Shown here: in pieces, positions 9,230 through 18,492 of the stretch
Layout: the number at the start of each line of letters is the position of its first letter
How positions within the stretch are numbered: the stretch's first letter is position 1
DNA from: Flavobacterium fluviatile
GTDB lineage: Bacteria > Bacteroidota > Bacteroidia > Flavobacteriales > Flavobacteriaceae
NCBI RefSeq assembly: GCF_010645065.1
Contig: NZ_JAADZW010000003.1
Location: 124,001-188,000 of the forward strand
Reading direction: 5' to 3'
DNA: 64,000 bases
Notes under the pieces: generated by a model
What the model was told of the DNA's origin: nothing
Database searches by the model: none
What the model saw: only the letters and a program-made list of their open reading frames with translations
Translations under genes and position numbers: made by a program

Positions 9230-10414
9230 CTACTCAGTCCACGATTTGTAATACTCACCATCATCCAGTCTCATAGCTTCCTCGGTAACCATAAGCGGCC
9301 TGAAAGTATCGACCATTACAGCTAATTCCCGAGTTTCTTTGTGACCAATACTTCGTTCCATTGCACCTGGAGCCGGACCGTGCGGAATTCCTTTTGGGTG
9401 TAATGTGATATGTCCCTGTTCGATATTATTACGGCTCATAAAATCTCCATCAACATAATATAATACTTCGTCAGAATCTATATTGCTGTGGTTATAGGGT
9501 GCCGGAATCGCTTTTGGATGATAATCGTAAAGTCTGGGGCAGAATGAACAAACGACAAAATTGGCCGTTTCAAAAGTCTGGTGTACGGGAGGCGGCTGGT
9601 GAACACGTCCGGTTATAGGTTCGAAATTATGAATAGAGAACCCATAAGGAAAATTATAACCGTCCCAGCCCACAACGTCAAAAGGATGTGTGGCATAAAC
9701 CATTTCGTGAATCATGCCTTCCTTTTTGATTTTAATTAAAAAATCACCTTTTTCATCATGCGTTTCCAGTTCATTTGGCAGAATAAAATCACGTTCGCAA
9801 AAAGGCGAATGCTCTAAATGCTGACCCGATTGATTTTTATAACGTTTTGGCGTATAAAAAGGAGAATAGGATTCTACGTAAAAAAGCCTGTTTTCTTCGG
9901 TTTGCTTCGCCTGTTCGCTATTGCTCGAGTCAAATTCTATCTGGTAAATGATGCCACGCGGAATAATCAGATAATCGCCATATTCAAAAGGAATGTTTCC
10001 TAACATGGTTCTTAACTTTCCTTTTCCTTTATGAATGAAAAGCATTTCGTCGGCATCAGCGTTTTTGTAGAAATAATTACGAAGCGATTGTTTGGGTGCT
10101 GCCAATCCGATAATACAGTCTTTATTGACTAACATGGCTTTTCGGCTGTCAAGGAAATCATTCTCAGGTTTTAATTCGAAACCTTTGAATAACAATGATT
10201 TTATATTTTTTCCAATTGCAATTTTTGGTTCAACCGAATAGGAATTTAGAATTTCTTTGACCTGTGTTGGTCTGTGTGTATGATACGACAATGAAGAATG
10301 TCCATGAAAACCTTCTGTTCCAAACAATTGTTCATAATAAAAACCGTCGTTTGGTTTTTCAAATTGGGTGTGTCGCTTTTGCGGAAAGTTTCCGAGTTTA
10401 TGATATAATGGCAT
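9230..10414 (-). CDS. hmgA: Homogentisate 1,2-dioxygenase
   Basis: This Fe(II) dioxygenase opens the ring of homogentisate to maleylacetoacetate. The protein has the double cupin layout: RPTQVKEILNSYSVEP at the start, DADEMLFIHKGKGKLRTMLGNIPFEYGDYLIIPRG in the first cupin, and PPPVHQTFETANFVVCSFCPR plus LHPKGIPHGP in the second, which provides the metal-binding His/Glu residues. At 394 residues it is shorter than the animal enzyme (about 445) and matches the compact bacterial type. It lies upstream of hppD with a 193-bp gap holding a structured repeat. The fumarylacetoacetase is not in the window. Confidence 0.92.
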   Translation of the reverse strand: MPLYHKLGNFPQKRHTQFEKPNDGFYYEQLFGTEGFHGHSSLSYHTHRPTQVKEILNSYSVEPKIAIGKNIKSLLFKGFELKPENDFLDSRKAMLVNKDCIIGLAAPKQSLRNYFYKNADADEMLFIHKGKGKLRTMLGNIPFEYGDYLIIPRGIIYQIEFDSSNSEQAKQTEENRLFYVESYSPFYTPKRYKNQSGQHLEHSPFCERDFILPNELETHDEKGDFLIKIKKEGMIHEMVYATHPFDVVGWDGYNFPYGFSIHNFEPITGRVHQPPPVHQTFETANFVVCSFCPRLYDYHPKAIPAPYNHSNIDSDEVLYYVDGDFMSRNNIEQGHITLHPKGIPHGPAPGAMERSIGHKETRELAVMVDTFRPLMVTEEAMRLDDGEYYKSWTE

Positions 10415-10629
10415 GGCTTTTTCAATTAGATAATTTGTAAATTAGATAAATCGAAAATCAGAATTGTGTGAACAGATAATCTAATCATTCTCAGAATGAC
10501 CTCAATTATCTCAATTCGATAGCTTACTCAGGATTTCTCTTGATGAGGAATTGAAGATACTCTAATAAACCTGTCCATTTTGTTTTCATTACAACAAATA
10601 TCGTAATTTTAATTGAGTTAAATTACAAA

Positions 10630-12981
10630 TTAAAACAAAAATCCAATATTAAACCACGTATAACCTTTTGGATTTTCCGGAGACCATGAATACTTTACTT
10701 CAATCGGACCAATAATGGTTTCTAAACCATAGCCTAATGCATAACCCGAATATTTAGGCATATCAATCCAGTCAACAGTACTAAAAAGATCGTCTCCAAT
10801 ATTAGCATAATTGGCAGAAAAATTAAGGTGATTTTTTCTGAATATTTCATAATCGAAAGTTATGCCTGCTTTTATATAACTGTCTCCGGCGATACTCAGG
10901 AAGTCATAACCATAAAAATAATTGAAATTATTTACTTTGTTATAACCATACCCTCCCAGGATATAATCAAAAAAAGGTACGCTGTCATTCCCAAAAGCAA
11001 ATCCGGCATTCGACTCAAATTTTATAGTTGCCTTATTAAAAACCGTTCTGGCTATTCCAATCTCTGCTTTTGCAGTAGAAAAAGGATTGAACTGCCCGGT
11101 ATAATCAGACGAAGCAAGATAAGTCTGGACATCCCCTGAGAAATACCACCCTGTTCGCGGAAAACTTTTGTTATCAAAGGAATCGTATTTTAGATATCCG
11201 AAAACACTAAAATAATTACTCTCATCAATGGTTGAATCAGTGTCCAGTGTTGGAGATTTTATTTTCAGAAACTTATATTCAAGCCCGCCGCCCATAAGGA
11301 ATTTTTGCACAAAAATAGTCTGAAAATAGGCCTGATTTGAAATATCCAAAAAATCTACATTAATCAGATTGTCCTGGCTGCCTGTTGAATGTTTGCTGAT
11401 GGTTTCGGTTACATTTCGGTTGAACTGGTTAAGCCTTGAGTTGAAACCAAAGCTGATATTAAAACCGTTTTCGACATAGTAATTAAAATCGTACCTGAAA
11501 TTATCCCCAAGAACAATGTCCAGTGAAGTATTGTCGTTTTTTAGAAATGTTTTTCTATGTGTCAGGTTTAACAAAACTGCACTTTTGTAAAGACCGTCAT
11601 AATGCAGCCCCAGTTTTAAGTAAGTGTGCGTAGGATTCTCTTTCAGCACCAGATTCAAATCATCTTTATCTCCATTTTGCTCAAGTGAATAAGAAATAGC
11701 GCTGAAGTTGTGTGTAGCATCTATATTATTTATTCCTACCCGAAGATCTTCATACGTTATGGTACTGCCGGACTTAAAACGAAGCTTGCTTGTTATGTAT
11801 TCTTTCGTATAATCCTTAAGCTTTGTATTGTTTATTTTTTTGATCTCGAGCGTATCCGAAGCTATTTTTAATTTAGGCTTTTTATAAAAAGTTTGTTCGT
11901 TTGCCAAAGCTTTAATTCTTTCATAGACCTCAAACGTGGCATCTTCTCCTCTTCTTATGATCTCTCCGCCTTTATCAAATGAAATAACACCGAAATCGCG
12001 AATATCCGGTTTAATATAAATATCGGTATCAGCCCTCTTGGCATTCATTTTTTCGATAGACTGCAGATTCGTAATCTGCACGAGAATCCTTGTTGCATTT
12101 TTCAGGTTTTTTCTGGTCAGCAAATCATCCTGAACATCAACCCCAATTATGATATCTGCTCCTAAATTGCGAACTTCCTTAATAGGATAATTATTCACGA
12201 CACCTCCGTCAACCAATAATTTTCCATCAACTTCAACAGGTGAAAACAATGACGGAAAAGCGGCACTTGCTACCATCGCCTGCGCCAGATTTCCTTTGTT
12301 CAGCACCACCTCCTCACCAGTTTCAATATCAGTTCCGATACATAAAAAAGGAGTTGGCAGTTTATTAAAGTCGCGTACGTGCCGCACATTACGGGTCAGA
12401 CTGCTTAATAAGTTGTAATTATACATTCCTTTTGAAAGTGCTTCGGGAATTCCAACTCTTAAATTACTAAAAGGCAACACAATCGCATAAAGTTCGTCAT
12501 TTCGTTTACCATAGAAATTTTTGGAAGCCCTTGGGATATAGTCATTAATTAATTCATCAAAATTGGTTTGTCTGAAAATCGAGTCAATTTGTGCTGCATT
12601 ATATCCTGTCGCATAAAGTCCTCCAATAACGGCCCCCATACTGGTTCCGCCAATGTAATCTACTTTGATTCCTGCTTCCTCTAAAACTTTTAAAACGCCA
12701 ATATGGGCAAATCCTTTGGCTCCCCCGCCACTTAAAACCAAACCTATTTTGGGTCTTTTAATACTGTCTTGTTTTTTTTCCTGTGAAAATGAATTTTGCG
12801 GAGTAAATGACAGTAGTATTAAAAACACCAATGCCACGCCCCAGATGGAAATGGAAAACCGCGAGAGGCAAAAAGCTGTTTTTTCCTGTAAAAAAAGAGC
12901 GACCAAAGAAGCTCCTTTTTTTGCATTGGAAAAAAAGCTTTTTGACCGAGTGTTTGAAATGGACAGCTGGATTAGGCGCAT
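10630..12981 (-). CDS. Patatin-like phospholipase with outer-membrane barrel (type Vd-like)
   Basis: The protein joins an N-terminal patatin lipase to a C-terminal BamA/surface-antigen-type barrel. Residues about 77-270 show the oxyanion hole LSGGGAKGFAHIG, the nucleophile elbow GTSMG (Ser near 114) and the catalytic Asp in LLVDGGVVNNYP. Residues about 330-440 resemble a POTRA-like linker, and residues about 450-783 are amphipathic beta-strands ending in the aromatic FNIGFLF typical of barrels. The architecture resembles PlpD-type patatin autotransporters. The 66-residue leader before the hydrophobic segment (WGVALVFLILLSFT) is unusually long, but no other ATG is available. The start lies 6 bp after the uvrC stop, so the genes are probably cotranscribed. 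Confidence 0.87.
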   Translation of the reverse strand: MRLIQLSISNTRSKSFFSNAKKGASLVALFLQEKTAFCLSRFSISIWGVALVFLILLSFTPQNSFSQEKKQDSIKRPKIGLVLSGGGAKGFAHIGVLKVLEEAGIKVDYIGGTSMGAVIGGLYATGYNAAQIDSIFRQTNFDELINDYIPRASKNFYGKRNDELYAIVLPFSNLRVGIPEALSKGMYNYNLLSSLTRNVRHVRDFNKLPTPFLCIGTDIETGEEVVLNKGNLAQAMVASAAFPSLFSPVEVDGKLLVDGGVVNNYPIKEVRNLGADIIIGVDVQDDLLTRKNLKNATRILVQITNLQSIEKMNAKRADTDIYIKPDIRDFGVISFDKGGEIIRRGEDATFEVYERIKALANEQTFYKKPKLKIASDTLEIKKINNTKLKDYTKEYITSKLRFKSGSTITYEDLRVGINNIDATHNFSAISYSLEQNGDKDDLNLVLKENPTHTYLKLGLHYDGLYKSAVLLNLTHRKTFLKNDNTSLDIVLGDNFRYDFNYYVENGFNISFGFNSRLNQFNRNVTETISKHSTGSQDNLINVDFLDISNQAYFQTIFVQKFLMGGGLEYKFLKIKSPTLDTDSTIDESNYFSVFGYLKYDSFDNKSFPRTGWYFSGDVQTYLASSDYTGQFNPFSTAKAEIGIARTVFNKATIKFESNAGFAFGNDSVPFFDYILGGYGYNKVNNFNYFYGYDFLSIAGDSYIKAGITFDYEIFRKNHLNFSANYANIGDDLFSTVDWIDMPKYSGYALGYGLETIIGPIEVKYSWSPENPKGYTWFNIGFLF

Positions 12982-12987
12982 AAAAAC

Positions 12988-14784
12988 TTATGGATTGATT
13001 TTGTAAAATTCGACAATTTTTTTGGCTTTTGATGCTCCGATCACTTCAGAAATTTCTTTTTCTGTAGCCAATTTCAATCTCTTAACACTTTTGAAATGCT
13101 TAATTAACGTAAGCATGGTTTTTTCTCCAATCCCCGGAATACTTTCTACAGACGAATTAAGTGCCGCTTTGCTGCGCTTGTCACGGTGAAAAGTGATTCC
13201 GAAACGGTGAGCTTCGTTTCGCAATTGCTGGATAACCTTAAGTGTTTCTGACTTTTTATCGAGATACAACGGAATCGAATCGCCTGGATAAAACAGTTCT
13301 TCAAGGCGTTTTGCAATTCCGATGATAGCTATTTTACCGCGCAGTCCTAATTCATCAATACTTTTCAGGGCTGCTGATAACTGTCCTTTTCCACCATCGA
13401 TAATAATCAGCTGCGGAAGCGGTTCATTTTCGTCCAGCAGTCTTTTGTAACGACGATATACAATCTCGGTCATTGAAGCAAAATCGTCCGGGCCTTCAAC
13501 CGTTTTTACGTTAAAATGACGGTAATCTTTCTTGCTTGGCTTTCCATCTTTAAAAACCACACAGGCTGCCACAGGATTTGTTCCCTGAATGTTCGAGTTA
13601 TCAAAACATTCAATATGCCGCGGCTCTGTTGGCAAACGCAGGTCTTTCTGCATTTGCGCCATGATTCGGTTTACATGTCTGTCCGGATCTACAATCTGCA
13701 ACTGTTTGAGTTGTTCGATTCGGTAGAATTTGGCATTTCGAATCGATAAATCTAAAATCTGCTTTTTGTCTCCAAGCTGCGGAACGGTTATTTTGATGTT
13801 TTCGCCTAAATCCAGTTCAAAAGGAACAATTATTTCTTTTGATAACAACTGAAAACGTTCACGAAGTTCTACAATGGCCAATTCTAATAATTCCTCATCA
13901 CTTTCATCCAGCTTTTTCTTCATTTCTAAAGTATGCGAACGAATAATTGATCCATGCGAAATCTGCAAAAAGTTGACATAAGCCGCACTTTCATCAGATA
14001 CAATCGAGAAAACATCGATATTGGTAATCTTCGGATTGATGATGGTTGATCTGGATTGGTAATTTTCGAGAATTTCAATTTTTTCCTTGATTTTCTGCGC
14101 TTCTTCAAATTGCAGATTCTGAGCGTAGGTGTTCATCAGTTTCCTGAAATCCTTTAAACTTTCTTTAAAATTCCCTTTCAGGATTTCGCGAATCGCATTG
14201 ACTTGTCTTTGGTATTCTTCCAAAGGTTCCAGCCCTTCACAAGGCCCTTTGCAATTGCCAATGTGATATTCCAGACAAACCTTGAATTTTCCGGAGTTGA
14301 TATTCGATTCACTTAAATCATAATTGCAGGTTCGTAACGGATACAATTCTTTGATTAAATCTAAAATCGTGTACACCATTTTAAAATTAGTGTACGGGCC
14401 AAAATATTCAGACCCGTCTTTTATCATTCTTCTGGTCAAAAATATTCTTGAAAAAGGCTCTTTTTTGATACAGATCCAAGGGTAGCTTTTGTCATCACGA
14501 AGCAGCACATTATAACGTGGTTGCAGACTTTTGATTAAATTATTTTCCAATAAAAGCGCATCAGTTTCAGTAGGGACAACAATGTGTTTTATAGTAATAA
14601 TTTTTTTTACCAGCACATTGGTTTTCCTTGTATCGTGAATTTTATTGAAATAAGAGGAAACCCTTTTTTTGAGGTTTTTGGCTTTTCCAACATACAAAAT
14701 CTTACCGTCTTTATCGTAATACTGATACACACCGGGATTGTCCGGCAGGGTTTGAATCTGAAGTTCTAAAGATGGTATTTGCAT
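12988..14784 (-). CDS. uvrC: Excinuclease ABC subunit C
   Basis: UvrC makes the 3' and 5' incisions around a DNA lesion in nucleotide excision repair. The 598-residue protein has the complete domain order: GIY-YIG nuclease at about 13-95 (PGVYQYYDKDGKILYVGKA), UVR motif at about 205-240 (QFEEAQKIKEKIEILENY), RNase H-like domain at about 370-540 (IECFDNSNIQGTNPVAACVVF, IIDGGKGQL) and a helix-hairpin-helix tail (SIPGIGEKTMLTLIKHFKSV). The patatin gene follows 6 bp later. Confidence 0.97.
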   Translation of the reverse strand: MQIPSLELQIQTLPDNPGVYQYYDKDGKILYVGKAKNLKKRVSSYFNKIHDTRKTNVLVKKIITIKHIVVPTETDALLLENNLIKSLQPRYNVLLRDDKSYPWICIKKEPFSRIFLTRRMIKDGSEYFGPYTNFKMVYTILDLIKELYPLRTCNYDLSESNINSGKFKVCLEYHIGNCKGPCEGLEPLEEYQRQVNAIREILKGNFKESLKDFRKLMNTYAQNLQFEEAQKIKEKIEILENYQSRSTIINPKITNIDVFSIVSDESAAYVNFLQISHGSIIRSHTLEMKKKLDESDEELLELAIVELRERFQLLSKEIIVPFELDLGENIKITVPQLGDKKQILDLSIRNAKFYRIEQLKQLQIVDPDRHVNRIMAQMQKDLRLPTEPRHIECFDNSNIQGTNPVAACVVFKDGKPSKKDYRHFNVKTVEGPDDFASMTEIVYRRYKRLLDENEPLPQLIIIDGGKGQLSAALKSIDELGLRGKIAIIGIAKRLEELFYPGDSIPLYLDKKSETLKVIQQLRNEAHRFGITFHRDKRSKAALNSSVESIPGIGEKTMLTLIKHFKSVKRLKLATEKEISEVIGASKAKKIVEFYKINP

Positions 14785-14923
14785 TATATTTTATCTGAAA
14801 ATGTAATAAGGGCTTGTCAAAAATCATTCCGATTTGGCAATGGAAAGCTTAACACTGAAATCTTTTCAAATTTACGAAATCAAAAGAATAATTTCTATAT
14901 TTAGAGCCTGTTTAAAATCCGAC

Positions 14924-15904
14924 ATGAAAAACAATGCCCCGATAGTTCTTTTTGGCGAATCGATTTTGCCCGGAGAAAATAAAACGATCAATGTAGAAAT
15001 TGCCAGATTACACACTACAACCAAACTTAATATTCCGATTGTCGTGCGGAGATCTAAATTTGACGGACCGGTAGTTTTGTTCTCAGCCGGAATTCACGGC
15101 GATGAAATAAACGGTATTGAAATAGTCCGCCAAATCATCAGCAAAAAAATCAATCGTCCCACGCGCGGAACTATTATTTGTATTCCGATTATCAATATTT
15201 ACGGTTTTGTCAACAAATCAAGGGAATTTCCTGACGGACGAGATCTGAACCGTGTTTTTCCGGGAAGCAAAAAAGGGTCACTGGCAAGCCGTTTTGCTTT
15301 TCACATTACCAATCAGGTATTGCCTATTATTGACTATGCAGTAGATTTTCACGCTGGTGGAGCAGGACGATTTAATGCTCCTCAAATTCGGATTACAGAT
15401 AACAACCCCGAATTAAAAATTCTCGCTGATGTTTTTGATGCTCCGTTTACTTTATTTTCTAAAAATATTAGTGGATCCTTTAGAAGCACCTCTGAAAAAG
15501 CCAATGTAAAAATGCTGCTTTTTGAAGGTGGAAAATCACTGGATATAAATGATGCCGTTGCGAACGAAGGCATAAAGGGGGTTAAACGTTTATTGAATTA
15601 TCTGAACATGCTCAATCCAAAACATGTTGTTGAAGAAGCGATGTTTCCTTCCATTTGCATTAAGAATTCTGTTTGGCTAAGGGCAAAACAATCCGGATTA
15701 TTACATGATTATAACATGATTACCAAATTTGTCACTAAAGGAACTATTCTAGCCACCATTACAGATCCCTTTGGTAAATTTGAACAAAAAGTAAAAGCAC
15801 CACATGACGGTTATGTCATTAACGCCAATCACTCGCCTATCGTTTATCAGGGTGATGCTATTTACCATATCTCTAAAAATGTAGATGAAAATGCCGACGA
15901 CTAA
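14924..15904 (+). CDS. Succinylglutamate desuccinylase/aspartoacylase family peptidase
   Basis: This is a zinc carboxypeptidase-like deacylase of the AstE/AspA family. The zinc site is visible as SAGIHGDEINGIEI (His and Glu) and YAVDFHAGG (His), and RDLNRVFPG is a substrate-binding signature. The C-terminal 80 residues form a beta-rich, barrel-like domain (APHDGYVINANHSPIVYQGDAIYHI). The frame is open from 14834, but I prefer ATG 14924 (MKNNAPIVLFGES), because a TATATTTA promoter-like box lies inside the longer version. The gene overlaps the downstream cyclo-ligase gene by 20 bp. The true substrate is unknown; many homologues sit beside rimK, which is not seen here. Confidence 0.85.
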   Translation: MKNNAPIVLFGESILPGENKTINVEIARLHTTTKLNIPIVVRRSKFDGPVVLFSAGIHGDEINGIEIVRQIISKKINRPTRGTIICIPIINIYGFVNKSREFPDGRDLNRVFPGSKKGSLASRFAFHITNQVLPIIDYAVDFHAGGAGRFNAPQIRITDNNPELKILADVFDAPFTLFSKNISGSFRSTSEKANVKMLLFEGGKSLDINDAVANEGIKGVKRLLNYLNMLNPKHVVEEAMFPSICIKNSVWLRAKQSGLLHDYNMITKFVTKGTILATITDPFGKFEQKVKAPHDGYVINANHSPIVYQGDAIYHISKNVDENADD

Positions 15905-16460
15905 AAAAGAACTTCGCATACTCCATAAAAACCTCCGAAAAGAACTCGATCAGGAAGATATTGAAGAAAAAAGTCTTGAAATAAGTAATCAGTTAATCTC
16001 CCTGCCAATTTGGGACAAAACGTATTACCATGTTTTTCTTCCTATTGAAGAACAAAAAGAAATCAACACTGAGTATATCCTGCATTTGCTTTCCGGAAAA
16101 GATAAAGAGATCGTCATTTCAAAAAGTGATTTTGACACCCGAACTATGACTCATTTTTTATTGACGGACAATACCAAAATCAAAAAGAATGAATACAATA
16201 TTCCGGAACCTGTAAATGGTTTGTCTGTTCCTTCTCAAACTATTGAAGTGGTTTTTGTACCGCTTTTGGCTTTTGATATTTTTGGAAACCGTATTGGCTA
16301 CGGAAAGGGATTTTACGATAAATTTTTAGCCGAATGCAAACCTGAAACCATCAAAATCGGGCTTTCATTTTTTGAAGCTGTAGCGCAGATTGATGATGTT
16401 TTTGAATCGGATATAAAACTGGATTATTGTGTGACACCTGAGAAGGTTTATAGGTTTTAA
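15885..16460 (+). CDS. 5-formyltetrahydrofolate cyclo-ligase
   Basis: This ATP-dependent enzyme converts 5-formyl-THF to 5,10-methenyl-THF, recycling the storage form of folate. The 191 residues carry the family signatures: an N-terminal basic helix (KKELRILHKNLRKEL), VFVPLLAFDIFGNRIGYGKGFYDKFL (nucleotide and folate site) and IGLSFFEAV. It overlaps the upstream deacylase gene by 20 bp, so the two are translationally linked; a second Met at residue 3 (15891) is an equally possible start. Confidence 0.93.
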   Translation: MKMPTTKKELRILHKNLRKELDQEDIEEKSLEISNQLISLPIWDKTYYHVFLPIEEQKEINTEYILHLLSGKDKEIVISKSDFDTRTMTHFLLTDNTKIKKNEYNIPEPVNGLSVPSQTIEVVFVPLLAFDIFGNRIGYGKGFYDKFLAECKPETIKIGLSFFEAVAQIDDVFESDIKLDYCVTPEKVYRF

Positions 16461-16572
16461 GAACTTGTTTCTATGGTTAGCTTTATAAGAAGTCGAAACT
16501 AATTAACACCACGTCACTTCGAGTGTTTTTGGCTCCAGGTTTTGTTTTGAAAATAAATTTTATTAGCCAAAA

Positions 16573-16614
16573 ATGTATCGAGAAGTCTTGGTTTCATAAG
16601 GGTTCTCGATACAT
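16573..16614. repeat. Intergenic hairpin
   Basis: A 12-bp perfect inverted repeat (ATGTATCGAGAA / TTCTCGATACAT) with an 18-nt loop is flanked by A and T runs. It may end transcription of the cyclo-ligase gene. It overlaps the first unit of the direct repeat described next. Confidence 0.55.
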
Positions 16615-16886
16615 TTTTTGTTCCGTTTCCCTACTCAAAAAATACTCGAACTGACGAATTTTCAAAATTACAAATCAATAAGTTTAAACCTATTTCACCA
16701 TAATCCTCAACGAACAAAATCGGCACAAAAAGAGTATTCAGAAATTTTAGTTCCATAAGGGTTCTCTATACATTTTTTGTTCCGTTTCCCCACTTAAAAA
16801 ATACTCGAACTGACGAATTTGATAATTAGAATCAGTAATTTTTTAAAAACTTATTTCACCATAACCCCTTCAACAAAAAGAATCGG
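16592..16886. repeat. Two tandem degenerate repeats, period about 160 bp
   Basis: Bases 16592-16726 and 16752-16886 align along their length. Both contain CATAAGGGTTCTC, ATACATTTTTTGTTCCGTTT and ATACTCGAACTGACGAATTT in the same order. The second unit runs into the 3' end of the gene at 16851, and the first unit ends with a degraded copy of that same 3' end (TATTTCACCATAA, then AAAATCGGCAC). The gap 16461-16850 therefore holds a hairpin and a partial tandem duplication of the downstream gene's tail. Confidence 0.65.
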
Positions 16887-17258
16887 CACTTCTTCAGTGT
16901 TATTTTCGTTGATTAGGTTTGATTTAAAGATGAATTTCTTGTCGTATAACGTATTTCCGATGAAGAAAGTTACCATAAACTCGTTGTTTAAAACCAAAAG
17001 GCTTTTTTCGATCATTTCGATTTTTACTACAGAAACTGCAGGAACCTCAACAAAAGCATGTCGAAGGATAGACGTTTTTTTCATTTCGCCATCAATCGTT
17101 CCGAACGCTTTTGAAACGACCATGACGCTGTCTAAATTGAAGTCGCTGTCGTTTACCAGATAAGCGTACCACACTTTTTCCATAAAATCATCGCTCCATT
17201 CCTGAACAGCGGCTAAAAATACGTTTTCAACTTCGGGGATTATGATATCTTTTTTCAT
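16851..17258 (-). CDS. Hypothetical protein, 135 residues
   Basis: I cannot assign a function. The protein is soluble, acidic and beta-rich (MVVSKAFGTIDGEMKKTSILRH, MVTFFIGNTLYDKKFIFKSN). The frame is open from 17285, but MKKDIIIPEVENVFLAAVQE at 17258 looks like the natural start. It lies downstream of pheS on the same strand with an 82-bp gap, so cotranscription is possible. Its 3' end is partly duplicated in the adjacent intergenic DNA. Confidence 0.65.
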   Translation of the reverse strand: MKKDIIIPEVENVFLAAVQEWSDDFMEKVWYAYLVNDSDFNLDSVMVVSKAFGTIDGEMKKTSILRHAFVEVPAVSVVKIEMIEKSLLVLNNEFMVTFFIGNTLYDKKFIFKSNLINENNTEEVPILFVEGVMVK

Positions 17259-17284
17259 TGTTTTAGTAAATAGTCCAAAATACA

Positions 17285-17324
17285 TAGTCCTTAGTCCCTA
17301 GCAAAAAACTAAGGACTAAGGACT
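17285..17324. repeat. Inverted repeat downstream of pheS
   Basis: AGTCCTTAGT (17285-17294) pairs with ACTAAGGACT (17308-17317); a second overlapping copy of the right arm occupies 17315-17324. There is no T-run after it on the minus strand, so it is not a typical terminator. Confidence 0.4.
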
Positions 17325-17340
17325 TCGAACTTATAAAAAA

Positions 17341-18366
17341 TTAAATACTTGCTTTGAATTGTTCTAAGAAACGAACATCATTTTCGTAAAACATACGGAT
17401 ATCTCCAATTTGATATAAAAGCATCGCAATACGCTCTACTCCCATTCCGAAAGCAAAACCTTTGTATTCATCAGGATTTATGTCGCAGTTTTTAAGAACG
17501 TTTGGATCTACCATTCCGCAGCCTCCAATTTCCAGCCAGCCGGTTCCTTTTGTGATACGGTAATCGGTTTCGGTTTTCAAGCCCCAGTAAATATCAATTT
17601 CGGCACTTGGTTCTGTAAACGGAAAATAAGACGGACGCAAACGAATCTTAGATTTACCGAACATTTCTTTTGTAAAATAAAGCAAAGTCTGTTTTAAATC
17701 GGCGAAAGAAACATCTTTGTCAATGTACAATCCTTCCACCTGATGAAAAATACAGTGCGAACGTGACGAAATGGCTTCGTTACGAAACACACGTCCCGGA
17801 GAAATAGTACGAATTGGCGGTTTATGATTTTCCATATAACGCACCTGAACAGAGGATGTATGCGTACGCAACAACACATCAGGATTTGTCTGGATAAAAA
17901 AGGTATCCTGCATATCACGCGCCGGATGGTATTCCGGTAAGTTCAGTGCAGTAAAATTATGCCAGTCGTCTTCGATTTCCGGACCTTCAGAAACATTGAA
18001 ACCGATATTGGCAAAAATATCTATAATTTGATTTTTAACAATCGAAATAGGATGACGTGAACCAATAATTACAGGTTCAGGCGAACGCGTTAAGTCTCCA
18101 AAAAAGCCTTTTACTTCTTCTTTGCTTTCAAGTTCTTCCTGAATCGTTCTTACTTTTTCTTCAGCAACTGCTTTTAAAGTATTGATTACCTGTCCAAAAT
18201 CTTTTTTCTGGTCGTTAGGTATGTTTTTAAATTCCGTAAAAAGTTCTTTCAGCAAACCTTTACTCCCTAAATATTTAACACGGAACTTCTCTAAAGATTC
18301 TTTATTTTTCTCGTTAAAGGCTTTAGCTTCCTCGATATGTTCTTTTATCTTGTCTATCATTTCCAT
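17341..18366 (-). CDS. pheS: Phenylalanyl-tRNA synthetase alpha subunit
   Basis: This is the catalytic subunit that charges tRNA-Phe as an alpha2-beta2 enzyme. The 341 residues start with the coiled-coil tRNA-binding arm (about 1-85) and continue with the class II catalytic core: DMQDTFFIQTNPDVLLRTHTSSVQVR, motif 2 RVFRNEAISSRSHCIFHQVEGLYID, and motif 3 FGMGVERIAMLLYQIGDIR. pheT is not adjacent on this side. A TAAATTTG promoter box lies 17 bp upstream. Confidence 0.97.
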   Translation of the reverse strand: MEMIDKIKEHIEEAKAFNEKNKESLEKFRVKYLGSKGLLKELFTEFKNIPNDQKKDFGQVINTLKAVAEEKVRTIQEELESKEEVKGFFGDLTRSPEPVIIGSRHPISIVKNQIIDIFANIGFNVSEGPEIEDDWHNFTALNLPEYHPARDMQDTFFIQTNPDVLLRTHTSSVQVRYMENHKPPIRTISPGRVFRNEAISSRSHCIFHQVEGLYIDKDVSFADLKQTLLYFTKEMFGKSKIRLRPSYFPFTEPSAEIDIYWGLKTETDYRITKGTGWLEIGGCGMVDPNVLKNCDINPDEYKGFAFGMGVERIAMLLYQIGDIRMFYENDVRFLEQFKASI

Positions 18367-18382
18367 TCTACAATTGAGGGTA

Positions 18383-18390
18383 CAAATTTA
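18383..18390 (-). promoter_or_regulatory. pheS: -7 promoter box of pheS
   Basis: The minus strand reads TAAATTTG, matching TAnnTTTG. The box ends 17 bp before the ATG, which implies a very short leader. No clear -33 element was seen. Confidence 0.4.
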
Positions 18391-18492
18391 AGGAAAAAAG
18401 TCAGATACCAGGTGTGAGAAGTCAGAAGTATTTCTAAAGTTCTGTTATATTTTCAGCCTAAAATCTAAAATCTTCTCTCCAATATCTGTTTT

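Noticed and set aside
17285..17324. Attenuator or terminator for pheS
   Set aside because: The inverted repeat is real, but no T-run follows on the pheS strand, and it lies beyond the gene rather than in the leader.
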